From assembly GCA_038848005.1 (NCBI GenBank), contig JAWCNZ010000013.1, positions 1 to 43,444 of the forward strand: a stretch of 43,444 nucleotides of DNA, in the 5' to 3' direction. This document shows, one piece after another, positions 33,591 through 40,869 of this stretch. The stretch is from JAWCNN01 sp038848005. GTDB lineage: Archaea; Thermoproteota; Bathyarchaeia; Bathyarchaeales; Bathycorpusculaceae. Position 1 is the first letter of the stretch, and each line of letters begins with the position of its first letter. The notes below the pieces were generated by a model that saw only the letters and a list, made by a program, of their open reading frames with translations, made no database searches and was not told where the DNA came from. Both the position numbers and the translations under genes were made by a program.

Positions 33591-34327
33591 ACGATTTAGT
33601 TGCCATTTTGGTTTCGGTGACAACCGTAAGCCTAATGTCGCTTACTGGAATCATTTTCATAGGTTTAAAAGAGGAGTTGTTTAAACGTGTTTTGATGGTT
33701 TTAGTTGGTTTTTCTTCAGGCACCCTTTTAGGCAGCGCTTTTCTTGATTTGCTGCCAGAATCCACAGCGGAAATGGAAAACGAAGCGTTTTATTATGTTC
33801 TTTTTGGTATAGTTGTCTTTTTCGCTTTAGAAAAGTTTTTGTATTGGCGCCACTGCCACGAAGAAGAATGCCCAATCCACATGTTCGTTTACCTCAACAT
33901 TGTTGGAGATGGAATCCACAATTTCATTGATGGAATGGTAATTGCAGCAACCTATCTTGTCGGCGGTTACCATCTGGGTTTTGCCACAACCTTAGCAGTG
34001 ATTTTCCATGAAATCCCACAGGAAATAGGCGATTATGGAGTGTTAATCTATGGAGGTTTAAGTAAAAGAAAAGCGTTAAGCTACAATTTCGTTTCAGCGG
34101 TAACAGCAGTTTTAGGCGCAATCGCAACATACCTCTTAAAGCAAGTGCAAAACATAGAGGCTCTGCTTGTTCCCTTCGCCGCCGGCGGCTTCATTTACAT
34201 TGCCGCAACAGACCTCATACCAGAACTTCACAAGAAAACCCGCGCCAGCGCCTCAATAATTCAGCTTTTCACCATTCTTTTGGGAATTGGATTGATGGCT
34301 TGCCTTAAAACCGTCATGAACGCCTAA
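33587..34327 (+). CDS. ZIP family divalent metal transporter
   Basis: 246 residues with about eight membrane helices. The metal-binding helices are recognisable: GDGIHNFIDGMVIAATYL (helix 4) and FHEIPQEIGDYGVLIYGG (helix 5), which hold the His/Asp/Glu ligands of ZIP proteins. A cytoplasmic loop with WRHCHEEECPIH may be a metal-sensing site. It would import Zn(II) or Fe(II). It is translationally coupled to the thiolase gene. Its last 75 bases overlap the antisense DUF1922 gene. Confidence 0.9.
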   Translation: MNDLVAILVSVTTVSLMSLTGIIFIGLKEELFKRVLMVLVGFSSGTLLGSAFLDLLPESTAEMENEAFYYVLFGIVVFFALEKFLYWRHCHEEECPIHMFVYLNIVGDGIHNFIDGMVIAATYLVGGYHLGFATTLAVIFHEIPQEIGDYGVLIYGGLSKRKALSYNFVSAVTAVLGAIATYLLKQVQNIEALLVPFAAGGFIYIAATDLIPELHKKTRASASIIQLFTILLGIGLMACLKTVMNA

Positions 34328-34510
34328 ACCTTTCAATTTACGCAGAATTGTTGACGCTTGCCGGGCGTTTTCAGCTGAAGCCACTCTTTTAGCTTTTTCT
34401 AGCATAACTTTAAATCCACAGTAAGGACACATTCGTGTTTTCTGTCCAGTCCTGGCTAACAAAAGTTTACCGCACTTATCACAGATAACTATGAGGAAAC
34501 GCTGTGCCAT
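34253..34510 (-). CDS. DUF1922-type zinc ribbon protein
   Basis: About 85 residues from ATG 34510 (ATG 34522 is also in frame). The core is FLIVICDKCGKLLLARTGQKTRMCPYCGFKV, a rubredoxin-like zinc ribbon of the archaeal DUF1922 family, followed by a helical AENARQASTILRKLKG segment. The last 25 codons are antisense to the end of the ZIP gene and are low in conserved character. Function unknown; such ribbons often bind RNA or protein complexes. Confidence 0.75.
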   Translation of the reverse strand: MAQRFLIVICDKCGKLLLARTGQKTRMCPYCGFKVMLEKAKRVASAENARQASTILRKLKGLGVHDGFKASHQSNSQKNGEKLNY

Positions 34511-34577
34511 GTCGCCACGCATCCGAAAACCTTTTCCACATTAAACTAAATAACGGTTAATGCCCAGAGGCAAAGCA

Positions 34578-34937
34578 ATGAGCGAAAGCGCAAAAAAGAA
34601 AACATCACCCCTACTAGAGTTAGCCATAAACTATTTTGAAAGGAACGGCTATCATGTAGAGCGGGAAAACACAGCCCTTGAAGGTTTCAGTGGAGTCCTA
34701 TGGAAGTTCGATTTAATAGTTCAAAAGGGCAAAACAGCACATGGAGTTTGGGTTAAAGAATGGAGTAAAACCATAGGCATAAACACTATAATAAACATCG
34801 ACAAAGCTTCAGAAGACGTAAGGCTGGCAAATCCCATAATAGTCGGAGAAAAATTCAGCGACCATGCAAAGGCTTATGCAAACAGGAGAAAAATTTTGTT
34901 ATTAACGAAAAGGCAATTATCTCCAAAGTTAAGGTAA
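34578..34937 (+). CDS. small restriction-endonuclease-fold-like protein
   Basis: About 119 residues. The pattern LLELAINYFERNGYHVERENTA, then KFDLIVQKGKTAHGVWVKEW, then a C-terminal helix ending in KILLLTKRQ resembles the PD-(D/E)xK nuclease fold of archaeal Mrr-like proteins. The acid (Asp in KFDLIV) and a later Lys are present but the spacing is not fully standard, so activity is uncertain. ATG 34578 is chosen because GAGG at 34566-34569 is well spaced; ATG 34560 is an alternative. Convergent with the adenylate kinase gene. Confidence 0.6.
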   Translation: MSESAKKKTSPLLELAINYFERNGYHVERENTALEGFSGVLWKFDLIVQKGKTAHGVWVKEWSKTIGINTIINIDKASEDVRLANPIIVGEKFSDHAKAYANRRKILLLTKRQLSPKLR

Positions 34938-34943
34938 ACCCTT

Positions 34944-35555
34944 TTAAATTTTTAAAAATTCTTCGAGACGCCTTTCCCTTTCCAGTTTTCCAAGCCAATC
35001 AACAACACCTACACGACACTTCCTTTGCCCAGCCAAAATCTGCAAGACTTCGTCGACGACTTCCTCAACGCTTTTACTTGTGACGTCCAGCTCACAAACC
35101 TTTTCCCCGCCATAAACCTCTAGGACTTCAACCAAACACACATCCAAGATTTCAGAAGCTAAATTCTCCCACAATTTGTGGTTGGTGAAGCCACGTTTTT
35201 CCATAAAAATTTTCAGTTCAGCCGGGTCCCGCCTTAAAACGAAAACATGTGTCGCAAGTTTTTTCGGAACTACGCTGGCGGCGTAATGCCCGTCCACAAC
35301 CACGATTTTTTCACTGTTGTCTTTAACGATTTCACGAATTCTACGCTTAACTTTAACTTCATCGACAATCATTGAATTCCGCTTTTCATCTTTGCCCAAA
35401 ACTAGGTTTTCCCGCATGGCAAGCTCTGTCAAATTCACATGTAAAGCATCAAGCCTAGAAGCAAGTAAGCTTGCCACGGATGTTTTTCCAACGCAAGGCG
35501 TTCCAGTCACCACAATAACTTTTCCAGACATTCCAAAATTCTTATTGCCATCCAT
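34944..35555 (-). CDS. archaeal adenylate kinase, Fap7/CINAP type
   Basis: About 203 residues with a P-loop VVTGTPCVGKTSVASLLASRL, a LTELAMRENLVLGKD segment, IVVVDGHYAASVVPK (Walker B-like) and VLRRDPAELKIFMEKRGF. This is the Fap7-type kinase/ATPase that in archaea and eukaryotes takes part in small-subunit ribosome maturation with Rps11/Rps14. ATG 35531 (MSGKVIVVTGTPCVG) is an alternative start more typical of the family. The gene is divergent from the RNase P RNA gene, with only about 16 bases between them. Confidence 0.87.
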   Translation of the reverse strand: MDGNKNFGMSGKVIVVTGTPCVGKTSVASLLASRLDALHVNLTELAMRENLVLGKDEKRNSMIVDEVKVKRRIREIVKDNSEKIVVVDGHYAASVVPKKLATHVFVLRRDPAELKIFMEKRGFTNHKLWENLASEILDVCLVEVLEVYGGEKVCELDVTSKSVEEVVDEVLQILAGQRKCRVGVVDWLGKLERERRLEEFLKI

Positions 35556-35571
35556 CTACATATTATATTTT

Positions 35572-35889
35572 GGGCTGGCGAGGTTGGCGGGTGGCTTTCG
35601 AGCCTTCGCTTAAGGCTTGAGGAAACTCCGCCCACGTGTAGAGTTGCAACGCCTGTAAAGGCGTGAGGCGAGAGCCTCGGCAACAGAGCAGAAACGAAAC
35701 GTCCATCCAGCGCATGCCCATGAAACATGCTAAGTTGTTGAGAATGCTGGATGCGAAACGATGAAACGGCTGTCCTGCAAGTGGAAAGGGCAAATAAACG
35801 CTGATGAGAAATCTACTCAAAGCGTGGGTAGCCCGAAAAGTCAAATGCCACCTAAAACCAAAGGCGGGTTACAGCCAACACGCCAGCCC
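35572..35889 (+). ncRNA. rnpB: RNase P RNA
   Basis: P1 is GGGCTGGCG (35572-35580) paired perfectly with CGCCAGCCC (35881-35889). The conserved CR-I-like TGAGGAAACTCC is at 35618-35629, the ACAGAGCAGAAACG element at 35683-35696, and the 3' GGCGGGTTACAGCC at 35863-35876 forms the other side of the conserved core. The 318-base length and the several GC-rich hairpins (for example GCCT..AGGC near 35651-35662) fit an archaeal RNase P RNA. It processes the 5' ends of pre-tRNAs, including the intron-containing tRNA-Trp in this window. The open frames across it are not genes. Confidence 0.93.
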
Positions 35890-35909
35890 TATAAATAACA
35901 CACCAGCCC
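35877..35909. repeat. near-duplicate of the RNase P RNA 3' end (candidate attachment site)
   Basis: AACACGCCAGCCC (35877-35889, the end of the RNA gene) recurs as AACACACCAGCCC (35897-35909) with a single mismatch. The second copy abuts an integrase-like remnant. Duplicated 3' ends of stable RNA genes mark integration sites of archaeal elements, so this may be an att scar; a simple local duplication is the alternative. Confidence 0.5.
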
Positions 35910-35910
35910 C

Positions 35911-36078
35911 CTACTTGCGCTTTCTGAAAATTTTAACGCCTTCATGTCGGTGACGTATCCAAAGCCTGTTTCCAGTAGAGCACAAGCCTCTTTTAGGTTG
36001 TGAGCTCCGCCTAAGGCTTCATGGCTCCATTGGCAGTTAGTAGTTAAGTGTTTGGCGAATTTAAAATCAATGTATGAA
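35911..36078 (-). pseudogene. frameshifted remnant of a tyrosine integrase C-terminus
   Basis: Read on the minus strand, one frame gives HEALGGAHNLKEACALLETG followed by FGYVTDM. After a one-base shift near 35937 the frame continues as VKIFRKRK and a TAG stop at 35911-35913. The pattern L-E-x-GF-x-YV-x-DM...GVK-x-FRKRK is, from memory, the typical end of archaeal tyrosine recombinases. No catalytic Arg/His/Tyr region is left upstream, where stops interrupt all frames. It therefore looks like a decayed integrase lying at the 3' end of the RNase P RNA gene. Confidence 0.5.
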
Positions 36079-36452
36079 TTTTTTGAGCATGTTGAGACTT
36101 GCTGGAATTTCTGGGTGATGTTTGACCTCGAAGTCTAACTATATGCATCCGTTTCGTTTGTGTTGTTGACTCGAAAAATTTTAACAACAACATTTAAAAT
36201 GATGCAACTTTTTCGGTACAGACGGTTCTTGAAAGCCTTTTATTATCTTATGCTCAAACAATACGACTAAAACAAAGTGACATCAAAAGGAGCAAGATAT
36301 TCCGTTAGACGTTATTAACAGAACAATGCCGAAAGATTAACAATATAGAAAAACTTCAAAAGTCAGAAAGCGCCGCAATATAAAGGCGTTATTTGAGTGT
36401 TCCAAAAGACTTTTTAAAGCTTTGGCCTGTATATAAGTGCCTTCACTTTTAG
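36079..36452. other. AT-rich stretch without a supported gene
   Basis: About 370 bases between the integrase remnant and the minus-strand array. Short frames exist on both strands (for example one of about 22 codons on the minus strand ending near 36078) but none has a start, a ribosome-binding site and recognisable content. It may be decayed mobile-element DNA. Confidence 0.4.
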
Positions 36453-36725
36453 TTATTCATTGTTTTTTGCTTCTTGTTTTAGTTGTTCTGGTGTTTTGTT
36501 CGCCGTTAACAATAGTGTGCTTTGCGGTTCAACGGTTAAGGTGGCTGCGGCTGAAGCTGGCTTAAAGCCGAAATACTGAAGCGTAGTGCATAAGGCGTAT
36601 TGCGAACCGTCTAGAGTGACGTCAATTAACGTTGGATTCGAAGCATCTAACTCTGAACTGACTACTACAAGAATATTTGATTTTAACTCAGCGGTATCTA
36701 GACAATTGAAATTGAAAATATTCAC
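36453..36725 (-). CDS. truncated array protein (copy A): conserved N-terminal segment only
   Basis: 90 residues from GTG 36725. It contains the array's conserved segment CTTLQYFGFKP..ATLTVEPQST..KTPEQ and stops just after it (KQEAKNNE), whereas the three larger relatives continue with an aromatic loop and membrane helices. The N-terminal NFNCLDTAEL matches copy C (NFNFLDVAEL). GAGGAGG lies 14 bases before the GTG. It may be a decayed copy at the end of the array or a free-standing version of the domain. It follows the 159-residue membrane protein after 27 bases. Confidence 0.55.
   Translation of the reverse strand: MNIFNFNCLDTAELKSNILVVVSSELDASNPTLIDVTLDGSQYALCTTLQYFGFKPASAAATLTVEPQSTLLLTANKTPEQLKQEAKNNE
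36484..36566 (-). repeat. array repeat copy A (83 bases)
   Basis: The same length as the copies at 37964, 39933 and 42026, encoding the FKP..KTPEQ segment. More diverged than B and C; its encoded TLLLTANKTPEQ matches copy D. Confidence 0.8.
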
Positions 36726-36752
36726 GGCATTGTTCGCCTCCTCAACTTGTAT

Positions 36753-37232
36753 TTATTTATCTGAACTTTCTCTAAACAAATATTTAATGATACGCTCAAG
36801 CAAGAACCAAAGTCGCGTTCTTGTAAATAGTAGAATCAAGATTAGATTAATAATTGCTGGCAAAAGTATCCCCTTATAAAACATTGGCAAGAAGGGAACA
36901 AACTCTTCAAAAATAAAAGCAAAGAAAACTAAACTGAGACTATAACAGTAAACTAAAACAAACACAGCAATCCACTGCCAGAATTTTTTAGGAAACGTTT
37001 TTTCCTCAATATTAACAAAGAAAAAGCGATACATTAAATAAAGATAACAGCAGAGCAACGGAAGGATAATGGTTTCTATCACTAAGAGATGAATATACCA
37101 TGATGAATTGATAATTGACGGGAGGATTAGTGCAAAGTATATTAAAAAACCGCTTCCGACAATAAATATACCAAGAAAAATGGAAATTACGCAACATTTC
37201 CATATACTAATATTTACCGCTTTTTTCATCAT
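36753..37232 (-). CDS. small four-helix membrane protein of the array (partner of copy B)
   Basis: 159 residues with four strong membrane helices (IFLGIFIVGSGFLIYFALIL, LLVIETIILPLLCCYLYLMY, WIAVFVLVYCYSLSLVFFAF and PAIINLILILLF) and a basic C-terminus. No known family recognised. It starts one base after the stop of copy B, with GGAGAT overlapping that stop as its ribosome-binding site, so the pair is translated together. Small membrane proteins follow the other large copies in the same way. Confidence 0.65.
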   Translation of the reverse strand: MMKKAVNISIWKCCVISIFLGIFIVGSGFLIYFALILPSIINSSWYIHLLVIETIILPLLCCYLYLMYRFFFVNIEEKTFPKKFWQWIAVFVLVYCYSLSLVFFAFIFEEFVPFLPMFYKGILLPAIINLILILLFTRTRLWFLLERIIKYLFRESSDK

Positions 37233-37233
37233 T

Positions 37234-38196
37234 TTATCTCCATATACATAAAATGTTTAATGCTATAGCAGAGAAAAGTAGGGTAATCGCCGGAAATAAA
37301 AGTTTGAAAGATATACTGTTTGGTTCTGGAACTAGAATCAACATAGCTATGCCCACAAATACGCTTGCATATAATGCTGCAGTAGCAGCCATTAAAATCA
37401 CTTTAAGATTTGATGGGTCAAAAAGAGATGAAAAGATCACTCCTACAACTGAGGCAACCATTTCTGTCATAAAGGCAGCTTTTACCGACATAAAAGCAGA
37501 GAGAGCGACAGCCCAAAGATCCACTATTAACCCAACAAGAAAAGCTTTGGCTTTAGCTTTAGCGCCCGAAGAATAAAGCCACCCTGCATACGCTATCATT
37601 CCTGTTAGAACACCAGCGTATATCCCTAACGCAACAACGGTTGCGAAGGGAATACGAGTATTCGCAGCTGCAATGGCAGTTACAGACGCAACAAGGACTC
37701 CTACCGCAGCCTCAATTACTGCCGCTTCAATTATTTGGTATATTTCCTCTGGTGTTAACCCCTCTTCCACAGTGATCTGCGGAAAAGCGCCTTCAAGCCC
37801 AGAGTATTCTGCGGTTTCGCTCCGTGGTAGTATCGGATTAAAGCCAACATCTATTTTTGCACCATTCATGGTGAAGTTATAATGCATTCTGTACCATGGG
37901 TAGAGCCAGCTCCATTCATGCCATATGGTTAGCCATCCGCTTTGTTCTGCTTCTTGTTGTATTTGTTCTGGCGTTTTATCCGTTATTAGCAGTTGTGTGC
38001 TTTGCGGTTCAACGGTTAATGTAGCAGTTGCAGTGGAAGGCTTAAAACCAAAATACAGAAGCGCAGTGCATGAGGTGTATCGTGAACTATCTGGAGCAAC
38101 GCCATACAAAGTTATGTTTAAAACAGTAGCATGTGAAGTCTGGGAGGCGGGTGTTCTGTTTAAAATGGGTGTGTTCATTGCGAAGTTTACCAGCAT
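37234..38196 (-). CDS. array protein copy B: conserved segment plus membrane helices
   Basis: About 320 residues from ATG 38196; the longer frame from 38262 overlaps the upstream gene by 76 bases. The order is a Ser/Thr-rich N-terminus, the conserved LLYFGFKPSTATATLTVEP and KTPEQ segment, an aromatic IWHEWSWLYPWYRMHYN element, a soluble IDVGFNPILP part, then about five hydrophobic segments (from EAAVGVLVASVTAIAA onward). There is no N-terminal signal peptide. No family is recognised. Related to the proteins at 39236, 41395 and the partial one at 42969. Confidence 0.65.
   Translation of the reverse strand: MLVNFAMNTPILNRTPASQTSHATVLNITLYGVAPDSSRYTSCTALLYFGFKPSTATATLTVEPQSTQLLITDKTPEQIQQEAEQSGWLTIWHEWSWLYPWYRMHYNFTMNGAKIDVGFNPILPRSETAEYSGLEGAFPQITVEEGLTPEEIYQIIEAAVIEAAVGVLVASVTAIAAANTRIPFATVVALGIYAGVLTGMIAYAGWLYSSGAKAKAKAFLVGLIVDLWAVALSAFMSVKAAFMTEMVASVVGVIFSSLFDPSNLKVILMAATAALYASVFVGIAMLILVPEPNSISFKLLFPAITLLFSAIALNILCIWR
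37964..38046 (-). repeat. array repeat copy B (83 bases, identical to copy C)
   Basis: The 83 bases here are identical to 39933-40015 on inspection, which points to recent duplication or gene conversion. Confidence 0.9.
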
Positions 38197-38633
38197 CCCT
38201 CGTATATTTCGCCAATCTTGTCTTTGTAACGAAAAGCTATGATACTCCACACTATAAACCATACTGCGCCTCCCAATATCACTATTTGACTTTCACTTAA
38301 CATAAAAGAAAATGCAAAGTAGGCTACTCCGAGAATGCACAGTAAAAGTCCTCCTCCAAAAGCGCAAAGCAACATCCTCCCAAAAAACACTTTAGAATAA
38401 GCCTTAAGCGGCTTTCCAGTCTTACGACTCGTAAGCATAACCTCCGTAAAAAACAAAACTGCTGACATACCAAACAAGACTGCCCCGAAGTAGGCTAGAC
38501 AGAAGTAAACTGAAATGTTTTTGACATTTCGGTTTAGATAAATGAAGAGCCCTAGGGCAATGTAAACAACAATTGCAGCTGGTATTAGTGATAGTTTTTC
38601 GATGCGTCTTTTCTCTTCGGGTGAAAGCTCCAT
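38187..38633 (-). CDS. additional four-helix membrane protein of the array
   Basis: 148 residues with four helices (LIPAAIVVYIALGLFIYL, FCLAYFGAVLFGMSAVLFF, LLCAFGGGLLLCILGVAYF and IVILGGAVWFIVWSIIAF). Its N-terminus LSPEEKRRIEKLSLIP resembles that of the 171-residue protein at 38724 (LTAEEKVKLIGG), which suggests common ancestry. It lies just upstream of copy B and its stop overlaps the copy B start by ten bases. Confidence 0.6.
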   Translation of the reverse strand: MELSPEEKRRIEKLSLIPAAIVVYIALGLFIYLNRNVKNISVYFCLAYFGAVLFGMSAVLFFTEVMLTSRKTGKPLKAYSKVFFGRMLLCAFGGGLLLCILGVAYFAFSFMLSESQIVILGGAVWFIVWSIIAFRYKDKIGEIYEGCW

Positions 38634-38723
38634 AAATATTTCCTCTCTAAATCAACCCCATAAATCTTGCGAAAGCAAAAATGGCTATTGGAAAATCAAT
38701 AACGCATAACTACTCCTAGCGTT

Positions 38724-39239
38724 TTATCCGTCGTATACAAGCCTCCCAGCTCTCTCACCGAACGCTTTTCTAAGGTAATTGTTAACTTTTCTTGCCTTCA
38801 AGATTAGTGCTAATAATATTCCTGGTATGAAAAAAGCCAATAGCATAAATATGGCTTGCGTCTCCAATGGCGTGTTTGCAAAAAGTAAGTCAAACAATGA
38901 GAGCAAAAGATAGATTAACAGAAATGCAAAACCAGTTATAGCAAGCAAGAACAAGCCAAGGGCAAGATAACTGAAACGTCTACGGAGAACTGCAATAGTC
39001 ACTGACGAGGAAATGGATGGTGGCAGACAAATAAAAAGATAAAAAGATGGAAGAAGAGTTTTCGTTACGTAAAAGAAAGAGGCTCCTGACGCCCATAACC
39101 TATCTATCTGAGAACGATCAAGTGCGAAATGAACAAAGAATATACTTCCGAAAATAGCAGCAAAGACAACAACTAACCCGCCAATTAATTTCACCTTTTC
39201 TTCCGCCGTAAGATTTTCAAATTCACTCAAAGGTTTCAC
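38724..39239 (-). CDS. small four-helix membrane protein of the array (partner of copy C)
   Basis: 171 residues: a soluble start FENLTAEEKVKL, then helices LIGGLVVVFAAIFGSIFFVHFAL, SFYLFICLPPSISSSVTIAVL, LGLFLLAITGFAFLLIYLLL and IFMLLAFFIPGILLALIL, and a basic C-terminal tail. The start overlaps the copy C stop by four bases (ATGA). Function unknown. Confidence 0.62.
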   Translation of the reverse strand: MKPLSEFENLTAEEKVKLIGGLVVVFAAIFGSIFFVHFALDRSQIDRLWASGASFFYVTKTLLPSFYLFICLPPSISSSVTIAVLRRRFSYLALGLFLLAITGFAFLLIYLLLSLFDLLFANTPLETQAIFMLLAFFIPGILLALILKARKVNNYLRKAFGERAGRLVYDG

Positions 39240-40210
39240 CTATTTTGAGCCAAATATATGGCAAGTAATCCTAAAGCAAATGTGGATATGGCGAATGGCC
39301 ACATTAACGGATTGGAAAAAATAATACTTGCAGATAATAGGTTGCTAGTTGCGATCGCTGTAAGGAAAAACGTTAATACACTTTTCGCTGCGATTGTAGC
39401 CGTGTCTTCGCCTGTGAGTTGCTGTTTAAGAATGCTTGGGAAAATACGTGCTTGTGGATCATTCCAAAATGCTACAAGTGTCATACCGAGAAGAGCGAAG
39501 CCAACACCGTAAAGAAGCGCTCTAGAAACTTTTACATCTGGATAAACATAAAGTCCTAAGATAAAAGCTGAGGTAACGCATGTATAAAGGGCTAGTGTGG
39601 CAATATATCCACCGATGGTCATTGTTCCTAGAGATGCTGCAACGGCGTTGAACCAGAAAAGCGCGTATACGCTTGTCATCATGGAGGTTACGGCAGCATA
39701 TACAATATCACGGGTTACATCATCAAGGTTTTCAAAAGCCTTTCGCAAGAGATTGCAAAGTCCAGAGGCGTTATCAACTCCACACGCAAAAAGACCAACC
39801 CATATTTGATTTTCCAGACCAAATGAATTAAGTCTGGCTTTTGCGTGAAATTTAAAGAATGGCGGAAAGATACTCCAAGAATCGGGTCCCCATACTTCCA
39901 GCCATCCATTTTGTCTTGCTTGTTGCTCCAACTGTTCTGGCGTTTTATCCGTTATTAGCAGTTGTGTGCTTTGCGGTTCAACGGTTAATGTAGCAGTTGC
40001 AGTGGAAGGCTTAAAGCCGAAATATTGAAGCGTAATGCATAGGGCGTATCTTTTGCCCTCAGGCGCAGTGTCATGAAAGATTAGGTTAAGCGTGTTGCCG
40101 CCAATAAAAATGGCTGCCATAGGATAATTAGTTACCACGTTATCTACAGACGTTATAGAATTGAAAAGCAGTTCGGCAACGTCCAGAAAGTTAAAATTGA
40201 GAATGCCCAC
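39236..40210 (-). CDS. array protein copy C: conserved segment plus membrane helices
   Basis: 324 residues from GTG 40210. The N-terminus NFNFLDVAELLFNS matches copy A. The conserved LQYFGFKPSTATATLTVEP and KTPEQ segment follows. The aromatic loop differs from B and D (WGPDSWSIFPPFFKFHAK), and the C-terminal half has about six hydrophobic segments (for example GYIATLALYTCVTSAFILGLY and MWPFAISTFALGLLAIYL). No known family. It is coupled by a four-base overlap to the small membrane protein gene downstream. Confidence 0.65.
   Translation of the reverse strand: MGILNFNFLDVAELLFNSITSVDNVVTNYPMAAIFIGGNTLNLIFHDTAPEGKRYALCITLQYFGFKPSTATATLTVEPQSTQLLITDKTPEQLEQQARQNGWLEVWGPDSWSIFPPFFKFHAKARLNSFGLENQIWVGLFACGVDNASGLCNLLRKAFENLDDVTRDIVYAAVTSMMTSVYALFWFNAVAASLGTMTIGGYIATLALYTCVTSAFILGLYVYPDVKVSRALLYGVGFALLGMTLVAFWNDPQARIFPSILKQQLTGEDTATIAAKSVLTFFLTAIATSNLLSASIIFSNPLMWPFAISTFALGLLAIYLAQNR
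39933..40015 (-). repeat. array repeat copy C (83 bases, identical to copy B)
   Basis: Identical by inspection to 37964-38046 although the genes around it differ in their other parts. Confidence 0.9.
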
Positions 40211-40259
40211 GGGATTACCTGCCTTCCATGATTTGTTTGATAAGCTATTTCAGATTCCA

Positions 40260-40499
40260 TTATTTTAGCAGTTTAAGAAAGTCGTTGGATGTTAATCCTG
40301 ACTGTCTAATTATTGATTTGAGTGTACCCTTTTTTATTTCAGGGTGTATTGGCACTATCACAATGTATGTCTTAGCAGGTGTTTTCTTTTTCAATCTAAC
40401 GTGGCTTCCTTTTCTGCCAACTATTTCAAAGCCAGCCTTAGACAACGCCTTAATTACTTGGCGGCCTGAAACTACGGGGAGTTTTTGCACGGGCTTCAA
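40260..40499 (-). CDS. hicA: HicA-type mRNA interferase toxin
   Basis: About 79 residues with the double-stranded-RNA-binding-like HicA fold: SGRQVIKALSKAGFEIVGRKGSHVRLKK (catalytic His in GSHV), then YIVIVPIHPEIKKGTLKSIIRQSGL. HicA degrades mRNA until neutralised by HicB. The start is TTG 40499 or GTG 40490. The frame overlaps the end of the upstream hicB by 50 bases, tightly coupling the pair. It is inserted between two modules of the membrane-protein array. Confidence 0.88.
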   Translation of the reverse strand: MKPVQKLPVVSGRQVIKALSKAGFEIVGRKGSHVRLKKKTPAKTYIVIVPIHPEIKKGTLKSIIRQSGLTSNDFLKLLK

Positions 40500-40707
40500 C
40501 GCTCACTGCCGTTAAAATTGGCGAGGAACGTTCAGAGGGAACAACAGCATCTTCATCTTCAAGGTAAAGTTCGATGGCTTCTTTCAAGTTTTTTAAGGCT
40601 TCCTCAACATTTTTTCCTTGACTTGCAATATCTAAGTCTGGACACCAAGAAACATACAAGTTATGTTCTTTCCATACAACGCTTGAAAAAGTCAATTTTT
40701 CACCCAT
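40450..40707 (-). CDS. hicB: HicB-type antitoxin
   Basis: About 85 residues from ATG 40707 (MGEKLTFSSVVWKEHNLYVSWCPDLDIASQGKN in the degenerate RNase H-like HicB fold, then VEEALKNLKEAIELYLEDE). The frame extends upstream to 40740, but that extension (MVFFIFLMVLV) runs over promoter-like DNA and is rejected. It has no DNA-binding domain at its C-terminus, so autoregulation would need the folded core or the complex. It precedes hicA, the less common order. Confidence 0.85.
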   Translation of the reverse strand: MGEKLTFSSVVWKEHNLYVSWCPDLDIASQGKNVEEALKNLKEAIELYLEDEDAVVPSERSSPILTAVSVEARAKTPRSFRPPSN

Positions 40708-40713
40708 AACAAG

Positions 40714-40741
40714 CACCATCAAAAATATAAAAAACACCATC
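40714..40741. promoter_or_regulatory. direct repeats before hicB (candidate operator)
   Basis: CACCATC occurs at 40714-40720 and again at 40735-40741, 21 bases apart (two helical turns), directly upstream of the hicB start, with an AT-rich stretch between them. A toxin-antitoxin complex could bind both copies on one face of the DNA (inference). Confidence 0.4.
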
Positions 40742-40869
40742 TCATTAAATACTTTTCGTTTTTTAAAAGTTGCTTGTTGCAGACTTTAGCAAACCAGCCT
40801 ACAATCTCACAGCGCCCAACAGTGAAGTACAACATTTATTTCAATATTCTTTTGGAACAAAACATGGTT

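Noticed and set aside
38197..38262. N-terminal extension of array protein B
   Set aside because: It would overlap the upstream membrane protein gene by 76 bases; ATG 38196 with an adjacent GAGGG fits better.
40708..40740. Longer HicB start at 40740
   Set aside because: The extension encodes a hydrophobic MVFFIFLMVLV from AT-rich promoter DNA and covers the direct repeats.
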